Part shown: one piece after another, positions 33,013 through 43,300 of the stretch
How positions within the stretch are numbered: position 1 is the stretch's first letter
Layout of the letters: every line of letters starts with the position of its first letter
From: Pigoraptor chileana
Taxonomy: Eukaryota; Opisthokonta; Filasterea
Reading direction: 5' to 3'
Length of the DNA: 50,972 bases
NCBI GenBank assembly: GCA_943704495.1
Contig: CALSCR010000635.1
Span: forward strand, 1-50,972
Translations under genes and position numbers: made by a program
The notes under the pieces: generated by a model
Database searches by the model: none
What the model was told of the DNA's origin: nothing
The model's input: only the letters and a program-made list of their open reading frames with translations

Positions 33013-36000
33013 ATGGATATAGTGGAGCAGATGGCGTCCGCCGTGCCGGCGTCGCTTCGCCGTGAGGGAGAGTCGCCGGCACTCACACGCACGGGCAGTG
33101 CGGCCGCGCATGTTGTGCTGCCTCCGCTGGCCGCGGCGCAGGCGATTCCGGGCTTGGCGGCGTCGGTTGCTCTCGGTGTCCAGACGGTGCAGAATAGCTC
33201 CATCTCTTCCGTGAAAGAGCAGTCGTCCTCGCGCGATGACGCGGGCGGGAAGAAGAAAAAGAAGAGCAAAAAGAGCAAAAAGGGCGGCGATGAGCGGGAA
33301 GTGGCGCGTGGGGAACCCGGTGTCAATGCAAACGATCTCATTATGGGCGCCCGCCTCGAGTCCACAGAGCACTCCCTCGAGGAATATAAGAAGATCGTGG
33401 TGCGATTGCGCCGCGAAAACGCCCAATTGCAACACGAAATGAACCAAACGGAGAAGGTGTGTCTTACTACTGCTTGCACTGGTAATGATTTCGCAGTATG
33501 TGTTGGGACTTAGTTGTGTGTGTGTGTGTGTGTGTTTATAATAAGAGGGCTCGCACCAGTTCAGTCACTCAAGTGTGTTCCGGGGTGTTTTGGCCTATCG
33601 CAGGACACAATTGAAGTAATCTCGTTTATGCGGCGTGAAAGCGACAAAAAGGACGAGTTGATTGTGAAGTTACAGCGGCAGATTCGTGAGCAGCGGAAGG
33701 AATTTGATACGGAGAAGGAGACGATGGCGGGGACGTTTCAGCAGCGGCTGTCTGCGCTTGACGAGGCCGTTAGCCACAAGGAGGAGGAGCTTGGCCTGGC
33801 GCAACAGGAGATGAAGGTGGTCAAGGAATTCCGAAAGAAGCGCACGGCAATGCAGAAGGAGCTTGATCGCATCAAATCGCAGATGGGCGACGTCGGACGG
33901 AAACACGCCGACACAATATCGCGGATGGAGCACAAGTTTTTCGAAGAGAAAGTGCGTCTGCAGAAGGAGGCCAACAAGAAGATTAGCGAGCTGGCGGAAA
34001 AAGCACACGAGGAGGCTGTGTCTAATCTTGACGAGACGACCAAGGCGGTGTTTAAGGAAAACGTGCGTTTGGCAGAGGCGCTGCGGTTCCACCATCAGGA
34101 GGGAGAGGAGCTCAAGAAGGCCAAGCTGCTGCTAATGGAGCAGGTGCGGCACCCGCTGTTGTCTATTGCTGTTTTGTTGTCGTTGTTGAGCTGTTGATAA
34201 ATGTTTTGCAGGTTGTTTCGCATCTGTGCTGGTGCGGGAACAAGTAGTTTATGGGAGGTGGTTGTGTTGTTGTCCGCAGGATTGCTCCTTTCGTGCTCAT
34301 CTCCTGTAAGTTGTAAGTGTTCCTCTTACATAGACCGCCGGTGCTGCCATGCTGCACTAATGCAAGTGCACATGCCTGACAGACAACACGTGCTGCGTCC
34401 TCACTAATATGCCCACTTTCCGTGACTGTCGACCCCCGGCGCCTCAGATTCGCTCACTTTCCGAGGACAGGGAGCTGAACCGTGGCGTCGTCCAGGAGAA
34501 GATTGGTCAGTCACAGAAGCAGGCGCAGCTCATCCGAGAGCTCGGCGAAAAGGTGCAGACACTCGAGAAGAGTCTCTCGCAAGTTGTTAAGGACTTTGAC
34601 GCCGAGCGACGCCGACTCAAGGATCAGACGGAAATCCAACTGTCAGAACTCATCGCGACCGTCGATGATTTGCGGAGAACACTAGCCCTCAAAACGAAAG
34701 AGATGGTGCGTTTACAGCATGCATTTTTGTGCATACCTATATATTTTTGTGTGTGTGCCATGTATTGTTGTATTGTTCGATGACGCAATGGAAATTTGTG
34801 TGAAGACGAATGGACGGTGGTTTTATGCACTGAAAGTGTTCGTTGTGTGCTGCATATTGTGCGAATGACCACTTACCCACTGCAGAATCACGTGAAGCGA
34901 CTGTCGCGAAACATTCTCGATCAACGGACGGATCTCGAACAGTTTTTCATTGATTCATTGGAGCTTGTGAAGAAAGAGATTGCCGGGAATAGGGCGCAGT
35001 ACAAAAAGGAGGCAAGTGGCCTGCCACTCGCACACGCATGCGCACCGTATGCATATGCGCGCATTCGCCCTTGCACATGTTTCTATCCGCTTTTGATCGA
35101 CTGCACCATTTTGAGAGACGGCGCATTAACAACGTCTTTGCTTGTGCTGCGTGTTGTGTGCGTTCTGTGGCGTGTGGACACAGGCTGCCGCCGCGTACAA
35201 TCAACAGATGCGCCTGGCAACGATGCGAAAGAACGGACAGGGATTTCCCGCCATCCGCACGTTCCATCCCTCCGCCACAAGCACAAACTCAATCTTCATG
35301 GACTTTTCGGAGGCGGAGCGGAGAGGGTGCGCTGTCAATTGTTTTGTTGTGGGAGGCATTTGCAGCGTGCGTGGGATAGCATCGACCGCTGTGGCAGCCA
35401 CAACCCACACTCAATTGGTCTGTTGGTTGCCCCTATTTTCTGTGGCATGCGCAGGTACGACATTCAAGGCACTGCGCCGCGCATGGACATCACGGACCTC
35501 ACGTGGGAGGAGCGAGAGCGCGTGCTCCGCATCATGTTCGCCAAACTCAACGGAACACATATAGGGTGCGTTTGCTGTGCCCGCTTTCAGCCTATTTACA
35601 TGTGGCAAGGGTCCTAAGTACCTGTTGTGTAGTGTTCGTACTGGAGGGGCTGTGACTTAACTGCTTTGTGTTGCGTGTGTTGTTGCTGAGCGAGCATCGT
35701 GACATTGACTATATCCAAACTGTGTATCTGTCTGTTGTGGCTACTTCATACTTTGGCCGACTGTCCGCAGTGGGTCTGGAGACGGGCACGGGACGCTTCA
35801 GCATGCGCTTGCCAACGACGTGCTTGAGGAGCAGTCGATGGCAGGCAGCAACGACGACTATGATGCGGGGTCGTCAGTTGCGGGCGATGTGTCCCACGCA
35901 CATCCACACGCACACGCGCACGCGGGCGCGTTGGTTCCCGTGGGGCAGCATCCGGGGCAACCACACCACGCCGCTAATGGTGGCGGAGGGACATTCATTA

Positions 36001-36050
36001 CCCAACAAGGCTCAGGCGTTACGAGGCCGGTGGCGGGCGCGCTCATGTGA
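33013..36050 (+). CDS. BBOF1: BBOF1-like basal-body coiled-coil protein
   Basis: In animals BBOF1 (CCDC176, DUF4515) sits at basal bodies and axonemes of motile cilia and helps align them. Exons 33013-33456, 33604-34143, 34448-34705, 34886-35011, 35184-35326, 35455-35565 and 35771-36050 give 633 residues, all in phase. The N-terminus has a Lys-rich patch (GGKKKKKSKKSKKGG, about residue 77-91). A long coiled coil follows, with FRKKRTAMQKELDRI, FFEEKVRLQKEANKK and TTKAVFKENVRLAEAL, then IRELGEKVQTLEKSL. Near the end is DLTWEERERVLRIMFAKLNG, which matches my memory of the BBOF1 C-terminal motif. The tail is His/Ala/Gly-rich (HAHPHAHAHAHAG). The intron at 35012-35183 appears to start with GC (GAG|GCAAGT). 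Other DUF4515 coiled coils (CCDC121, CCDC166) are alternatives. The gene implies a flagellated stage. Confidence 0.72.
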
Positions 36051-36461
36051 TACCATATATGGCAACCCGTGTTCTCACTGAATGCGCAGTTTGCATTATT
36101 GTGTAATATTGTTTGTGTCCAGGGGTCGTCTCTGTTGGCAGCCACCGCTCTTGCATCGGATCCGCATGGCATTGGCGCGCGTGCGTTTTTGTGCTGTGGG
36201 CGAGCTGCAGATGACCCACCTTGCAAATATATATATATATAAATATGTATTTGTATATATGTATTGTAACAAACACACCTGACCCCACATGATAGCTGCT
36301 TCCCCGCTTGCGTGTTTAGCGAAACACAGTCTCGATAGAGTCCATCTATCCCAAAATCAGCGACATCAGGCTCATATATCGACGGCTGCATATGGCGCCA
36401 ACATACAGGAGAGCGCTGATGGCGGGCAAATTTATGAGCCGGAACAGTGTACGGGCAGTGA
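36051..36461. other. Convergent spacer
   Basis: No gene seen. Contains a short (AT)n stretch at 36227-36258. Likely holds the two 3' untranslated regions. Confidence 0.5.
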
Positions 36462-37945
36462 TCAGAATGAAGTACCCTCGAATTCACTCTGCGTATCCCG
36501 GACGCGGAAGCGGGGCTGGCCAGTGCGGTCGGAGGTCAGCGGCTCATACTGGAGGTGGTACGCAATGGTAGCGCACACGAACCCCAGCACGGCTCCTGCG
36601 TTGATGTCGCTGAAGTTGTGCCTGCTCATGAGGCAGCAAGTGCATGTAAGCTGCGTTAATGAGGTGCAGTTGTAACGCACAACTTGTGGATACACAAGAG
36701 TGAGTCGATACAGTGTGGGCATGGAAATGGTTGCACAGTGGTGCTCAGTGCAGCATAATTGGAAAGAAACCGAGAATCAATAAATTACTGCACGTGCCTG
36801 TTGTCGTTTGTTCTGGAGATGGCGATCCATTCGGCCAAGACAAGGGGCGAGGCGGCCAATACGGCACGCCACAGCTGCCCTTGATTCTGCGACACCGTGT
36901 GTGGTTTGTAAGTGGGAGTTGTTGCACGTATCACTGCAACGCAACATACACACATCACGGGCGCACACAACCCCCAAAACACGCACATACAATGCGTATA
37001 TACTCCCACAGAGGTGAGCAGAGCCAGTAGCGCAGCCGGCTCATACACACAATCAACAGCACAGTAGACGCACCCCCTTGAAGACCTTCAATCGGCCTGC
37101 GAAATAGAAGAACAACACGCCCATACTGGCAAATGAAAACGCCGCATGCCCCGAGGGATACGACATGCGACCGTCCTTGATGGTCGTGTCATTGCCGGTT
37201 GCTACTCGCGCGTACCTGCACAGACACACCATATTAACACAAGGACTGATGAGTATGGTTGGATCTGCATTTTAACTTATGTCAACGTGGTTGCATCTGC
37301 TCTTATCTGCGCCAATGCAGCCATGTGCTTGCATCCCAAAAGAAAAGAATATGTGGCCAACAGCAGTATGACATACCAGTCGGGTCGGTAACGCCCTGCT
37401 GCAACGTTCATGAATTGCTTGCCAAACACAGTGAGCGTCAGCGACTCACACAAGGTGAGTGCAGCGTGATGCAGATCATGCCAAGAGCGCGACCAGTATT
37501 GCGCGCACACAAAGACCACAGCGGGAAATAAAATGGCAATGAGATACAACGCGTAGTCGGGAACAGTATCTGCAGTATGATGGTGGTGGTGAAGATCATG
37601 GATTACAGAGTGCAAGATTACAGAGACGGTCTGGCTATACGGTTGTCATTGACCGCGGCCACTTCCATAGGACTAACAGGATGCGCCGTGGCTTGGCTCA
37701 CCGGAGTGTTTCGGGTAGTCCAGCGTTGGATCAAGAACTGGAGTGCCGTCAACAACTTGCACCACTGTGTCTCTGTTGTACGGCGAGATGGCATACGTAG
37801 TCAGCACAAAGGAGAGTACCGCGAGCGAGATTCCGAGCCCCCAGTCGAGCAAGTACCGGCCATCCCACCACAGCTGCCCAGCGGGGCGGCTGTTGCCAAA
37901 GCAACTGCGAGTAAAGCGCATTTTCCTTGATGTATGGTGTTCCAT
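36462..37945 (-). CDS. LPP: Lipid phosphate phosphatase (PAP2 family)
   Basis: Removes phosphate from phosphatidate, lysophosphatidate or related lipids at a membrane. Exons 37945-37702, 37569-37377, 37215-37074, 36886-36798 and 36621-36462 join in phases 1, 2, 0 and 2 for 275 residues. All three signature motifs are present: KQFMNVAAGRYRP (Lys-x6-Arg-Pro), SYPSGHAAF, and SRTNDNRHNFSD (Ser-Arg-x5-His-x3-Asp, split across the last splice). Hydrophobic segments include WGLGISLAVLSFVLTTY, YLIAILFPAVVFVC and SFASMGVLFFYF, about six in all. The length is close to animal LPPs and plant LPPs. The last intron seems to start with GC (ACAG|GCACGT). The start at 37945 is the first in-frame ATG before the first membrane helix. 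Confidence 0.9.
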
Positions 37946-38026
37946 CCCAACTGCGCAGGTCTTTTCTATCCGTCTGTGTCAGTTTCCGCCCGTCCCCCCA
38001 GGACGGCTCGGGCTGCGTAAAACAAT

Positions 38027-38043
38027 CACGTGAATAACACGTG
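38027..38043 (-). promoter_or_regulatory. Paired E-boxes upstream of the phosphatase
   Basis: Two CACGTG palindromes at 38027-38032 and 38038-38043 (TCACGTGAATAACACGTGAC), centres 11 bases apart and about 82-98 bases upstream of the start codon at 37945. The spacing of one helical turn would place two bHLH dimers on the same face. Binding is inferred. Confidence 0.45.
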
Positions 38044-38756
38044 ACCACTTCGTTCTCAACATTTCCCGGTTTGGCGTAATAGATCTACAAACTACATATA
38101 GAAGTATAACGTTCCACATAGTGTCTGAAATAGGCAAAACATTAATTTGTTTGCTTTAGTTGTCCATGCGGAGTATATTGTTGCGTTAAAAATAGATTTA
38201 TTGAGCTTACACCCACGCACCCGCAACAGAGGGAATTTCATTATTTTTTTAGAAATGTGTCCATTATTTTCTGGAGATTTATGCATCTAAATAATGAGTA
38301 CGATTAAAGTGAAATAATTATTTATGTAATAGAATATCTATCCAGAAGTGGGGGGAAAATAACCTCTACAACCGTGAAAATAAGTTACTGAAACCGCAAA
38401 TGGCTGTTTTCTTTGTTGTTGTCCGATTTCAAATTTGAAGGTTTATTTTGGGCGCGCAAAACGGAAATGGCTGCGGCCGCGTGCTTGTGATTCCATGTGT
38501 GAGTGCGGTGTGCGGTGTGTGTGTGTGTGTGTGTATGTGTGTGTGTGTGTGTGTGTGCGTATGCGTGTGTGTGCAACTGCGCAGAGTGTCATGCGGGCGC
38601 GGCAGGCTTCCGCGTGAGTGTGTGTCCGCGAGCACACCGCACTTTTGCACGGACACACAGAGCATCTTTACAAATAACAACTATCATTCCTAATAACTTT
38701 GAACCAAATTCCCTTGTCGCCTCTTCTCGAAGTAATCTTCACCCCAATATACGGAA
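38044..38756. other. Spacer between phosphatase and PLAC8 genes
   Basis: AT-rich at 38090-38420, then a TG microsatellite at 38515-38560. No gene seen. The AT-rich part contrasts with the GC-rich surroundings and may be promoter sequence. Confidence 0.5.
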
Positions 38757-39406
38757 ATGTCGAACCCCTGGAGCACTGGCCTTTTTGGCATCTTCGATGA
38801 CATGAAGATTTGTGAGTAATTTCTCAATATCGCGACTCCCCCTTTTCCCCCGCGTATCTATGTATGTGAGCTGACTCAATTGTTTGCACATGCAGTCCTC
38901 TTCGGAACCCAGGCGTACATGCTCGCCGTGAACAACTCGGTCATCACGAGCGGCGGCAAGGCCACCTTTGGCATTGACGGCGAGTCGTGCGCCAAGCCGT
39001 GCTTTACGGCCGGCTGCATTGGCTCTGACGGTGTGTTCTGCACGAACGCATGCGTCTTCTGCTGCCTTCCCTGCGTCTACTTCCTCTGGCGCCAGGAGGT
39101 CCGCACCAAGTTCCAGATCCAGGTGCGTCTCCCATGGCAACGGGGCATTGTGTTTCGCTTTGCCTATTAATGACTGCCTTGTGTGTTTGAGTCAGGGGAA
39201 TAGCAGCCTCTCGTCGCAAAGCATGTATGTGTCTGCGCACTGACCTGTTTTTATTGCGTGTCTGTCTTTGTGTTCGTGCGTAGGGCAACATGCTCGGAGA
39301 CTGCATTGCGTGCTGCTGCTGCTTCCCCTGCGCCGTTATGCAGGATGCCCGTGAGCTCAAGATCCGCGGCGTCGCATACGGCGACGCTGGCAAGCCAGTC
39401 GTCTAA
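38757..39406 (+). CDS. PLAC8: PLAC8 (cysteine-rich) membrane-associated protein
   Basis: Exons 38757-38811, 38896-39122 and 39284-39406 join in phases 1 and 0 for 134 residues, a normal length for the family. Hallmarks are several Cys pairs (FCCLPC) and the C-terminal signature CACCCCFPCAVMQDARELKIRG-like stretch: Cys-rich, then Pro-Cys-Ala-x-x-Gln-Asp and Arg-Glu-Leu. PLAC8 proteins include animal PLAC8 and cornifelin, plant cell-number/fruit-weight and PCR metal-resistance proteins, and act at the plasma membrane in growth control or ion efflux. The start MSNPWSTGLFG is the first ATG of exon 1 and matches the usual Trp-Ser-x-Gly-Leu-Phe opening of the domain. Confidence 0.9.
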
Positions 39407-40301
39407 GCGCGATTGACGCTGTCTGTGTTTTTCCGTCTGTCGCTCTGAGCCGTCGTCGTTTGTCATTGCGTCACGCAGAGACATAAACTCTCTTATTATG
39501 TGACATTGGTGCAGTGCACTGCTCTTGATGCTTATTTGGCGCATTGGAGGCTGAGCTTAATGGGAATTGCATGCCCTCCTCATTTAGAGCGTGGGGGTTC
39601 GGTCGCGTTGTCTCCATGCAGTTAATTAGACGGCTACCATCCTTGCGACTGCAGTAGAATTGGCGTGCCTAGTAGCACTTTATGTTTCGTGCGTGCAATC
39701 GTTTTTGTGTTTTGAGGGCTTCGTGAGTAATTGTACCCCAGTAGAAGCCGCTCCACGAGTACCACCGCAATTACATTTCGCTCGAAGACCAAGAAGTAGG
39801 GAGCGCCGGCTACCGACTCTGTAAATTGAGGATTTCACGTGTTTTGTTGAGGAAACGCATGACATTTCAATTTACGAGTGAAACTTCCACCATGCCGCCA
39901 CCGCATGCACCAACCGCACGGCACCGAATCAGTCTGACCTGCCGCCGGCCTCGTGTGGAGTGGGCCGCCGAATGCTCAGTTGCATGCACACTGTCGGCGT
40001 GTGCGGAGGAACGCAGACAGCAGTGTAAAAGGACGACTGGCTGAGGGGCTGCAGTCCATAAGGACCCAGGGATGCTGCTCTTGCTCTTCGTCTCTGACTC
40101 AAACTTCGCGTCGCAACCGCTTATATTGAAGGATGACTTGGTCCTCGCGTTTGCACCCATGACCAATTGTGCTAAATACGCTGGATGCCTGTGCCGATCG
40201 GCACTGCATGTGCGGTTGCTAATCTCGGTTGAAAGGTGCAGCAGCTTGTGTCACTACGCGCAGTGATATGCGCTAAACTCACGCAACAACCACTTATTGC
40301 G
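39407..40301. other. Spacer before the chitin-synthase-like gene
   Basis: About 900 bases with no supported gene. The open frame of the next gene extends back to 40236 from a GTG, but the first ATG is at 40302. Confidence 0.5.
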
Positions 40302-43300
40302 ATGCCGACAGCCGATCCCTCACTTGACAGTTTGTCTTATTTCGGCGAAGTTAGACGTCCGTCTTTGCCTCAGGATGCCGTTGCACACTCATTGCAGTCT
40401 GCAGCTGGTCGGCTGCCTGGTCCCTCTGAGTTGAGAAATGTACAATCTGCGAGTGGTCCCGGCACACATGCATCGCGCCGAGAGCACGTGTCAGTTACAG
40501 AAGAGGCCAGTCGACAGAGAGCTGCCGCACGGCCTTCCGCGTCGACCGCAGACACTCGCATCATCACTCTTCAACCTTTCACACAAAATACGATCGATGC
40601 GAACGGTCGACGCGGAAGTGCAGTCTATCAGCCCATGTCTGCGGCATCGCCTATGGGGCCAACACGGCGGGGGGATGTGGGTGGAGCGGACAGTCGACGA
40701 GGCAGTGGCGTCGCAATAGTGCCGGCCACAGTACCGCTACCTGCACCGCCCACGGGGCCAACACGGCGGGGGGACGTGGGTGGAGCGGACAGTCGACGAG
40801 GCAGTGGCGTCGCAATAGTGCCGGCCACAGTACCGCTACCTGTACCGCCCACGGGGCCAACACGGCGGGGGGACGTGGGTGGAGCGGACAGTCGACGAGG
40901 CAGTGGCGTCGCAATAGTGCCTGCCACAGTACCGCTACCTGTACCGCCCACGGGGCCAACACGGCGGGGGGATGTGGGTGGAGCGGACAGTCGACGAGGC
41001 AGTGGCGTCGCCATAGTGCCGGCCACAATACCGCTACCTGCACCGCTCACGGGGCCAACACGGCGGGGGGATGTGGGTGTAGCGGACAGTCGACGAGGCA
41101 GTGGTGTGGCGCCGGCGGGTCCTGTTACTGCTGTCGTCTCGACCGGTTCGTCTTTACGTTTGGTCACAGAGCCTTCTGGGATATTGGTCACTTCCACGGG
41201 CGGCCACCCACGTGTCCATGACGGGTCAAGCAATGATCGACGCAGCGCTGCAACTCATTTAATCACGCCGCGTGCAGCCCCTTCTGCGGTATCCCGATCC
41301 GTCGATGTGCGAACTGCTCGGCCGCCTGCTGATGCATCTACTGGCGTGTCGTCGGGACGGGGCGAAGTTGCGGGCGATATTCGGCGACGAGAAACCGCAT
41401 CGCCGGTGTTAGTATCTCCTCAAGGTTTGTCTATGCATTCCTCATTTGATATCTCTCGCCCATCAAACACGAATATTGCGACACGGCCGGTTGCGGATCC
41501 ACAGGAGCGTGATGCGACTGTAGGACGGGCATCTTCTTTTGGAACAGGGGTGGCACTGCGCGAGTTGCAGTGGCTGCATCCCCAGATTGGTCAGCAACGG
41601 CATGGATCGCACGGTGTGCTCAGCGCCGACCGACGCGCCACTCCCAAAACACCGCACACTGTGTTTGCTCCTGGTGGCCGTACTAATGCCCCTGTGTCGG
41701 AGCCCCTGTCCGCGCTTGCTCTTCCTTGGGGTCAGCAGCCGCCATCGTTTGATAGATTGACTGGGAGCACTCTCGATGCTGCTCGTCAGTCACGTGTGTA
41801 TGGAGCAGGAGAGGCGCGTGTAGATATGAGGCGTGAGACGAGACAGGTGGTGATAATGTCGGCTGGTCGACCCCGTCCCGACGGCGCTGCCCTGCTCGCG
41901 GTTGGTGCTGCACCACGCGAAGGTGCCTCTGAGGTGGTGGGATGCGGCTTGAAGGAAGATGTGCCGGTGACACCGACACATGCTCTGGCATCAACTTTAA
42001 ATGTGGCGAACCGGCTGCGAGACGTTTCGTCGCCCGCCTTAATTTATACCGCCGCTCATGGTAATGTGCCGCACACCCGTCGTGGAAGTGTCCATGCTCT
42101 GGGAGAGAGGAACCCTGCTCGCCCGTTGGTTGCGCCACTGCAGCCGGCACCTCCAGGTAAGGCTTGTGCAGACCCTACAGCCATTCCGGTACCGTCAAAT
42201 TCTTCGATCGGATGCCTTTCTGTGACGCCTGTGCGTGTGCGGATTGCAAGGGTAAACTGGCTGGGCCCTGGTCCGGACGAGTTTGGGAAGGTGGGGGATG
42301 GGCAAAATGCAATTCCCGTGGCAGCTGCACACGTGACTCCGTCGGCGCTGACACCAGCGGCGACACCGACTTTCGCTGGTGTATCTACAGCTTCGGTAGC
42401 TACTGAGGCGGCGGCATGTGCAATGGAGAGGCGCGCACAATCACCATGTGCCAGCAATGCGATGCACACTGTTGACGCCCCGGGAGGCAATGGGTTCGCC
42501 GCACCATCCCGCCCTCCCGTCTTCACCCCTGAGCTGATCACGGACCCGCGCGACATATTCAAACGCCCACTGCAGCCACCGATGGCGGCCAGTGGTGCTT
42601 ACAGTGTTAGGGACATTGCTGTCCTGGTGTCATGCTTTGACGAGGAGAGCTATGAAATTGTGCGCGCTCTGTCCTCACTGCGCGACGCGTTTTTGTATGT
42701 GCGGGCCATGGAAGTCGCAAGCGAGTCGCCTTTTCGCAGTGTCTTCCACGTATTGTTGGTGCAAGACGGAGTGTCAGGCGCGCATCCCACGTTCATTCCC
42801 ATGGCCTCTCAGCTCGTGGCTGCCTTTGCGTCGAACTTGCCGTCGCCGTCATCCGCGACACCTACTTCATTTGCAGCGCAATCAGGCGCTCAGACGTCGT
42901 CAGACATGCTATCGAACACAGCCTCTCCTCCGCCTGCTACATCTGCGGCCGCCCATGAACTGCCGCCGCGAAAGTCGCTGAGGGATCGCTTCAAAACCTA
43001 CTTTGCGGAACCCGAAGATACCAGTCAGCCGTCATGGCTTTATGCACCTCTCAGTGCATCTGAGGCGTATTCGGGAACAGTGAGGACTGCTCATGATGAA
43101 GTGAAGGCAGCACTTGAGCAGTTCAAGCACGAACAAGACGCCGCCGCAAAGCGCACCACTGAAGAGGCGGCGCTGCTTCAGAAGGCGGCGCTAGTGATTG
43201 AAAGTCGGCGGTGGGATGATCCCATCAACGGCACATGGACGGTGACGTGCGTCGTGAAGGCCGCAGCGCGGCATCTGCACAACACACACGATTGGTTTCT

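Noticed and set aside
32913-33479. A 188-residue minus-strand open frame
   Set aside because: Opposite strand of the first BBOF1-like exon; the plus frame has the family features and splice sites.
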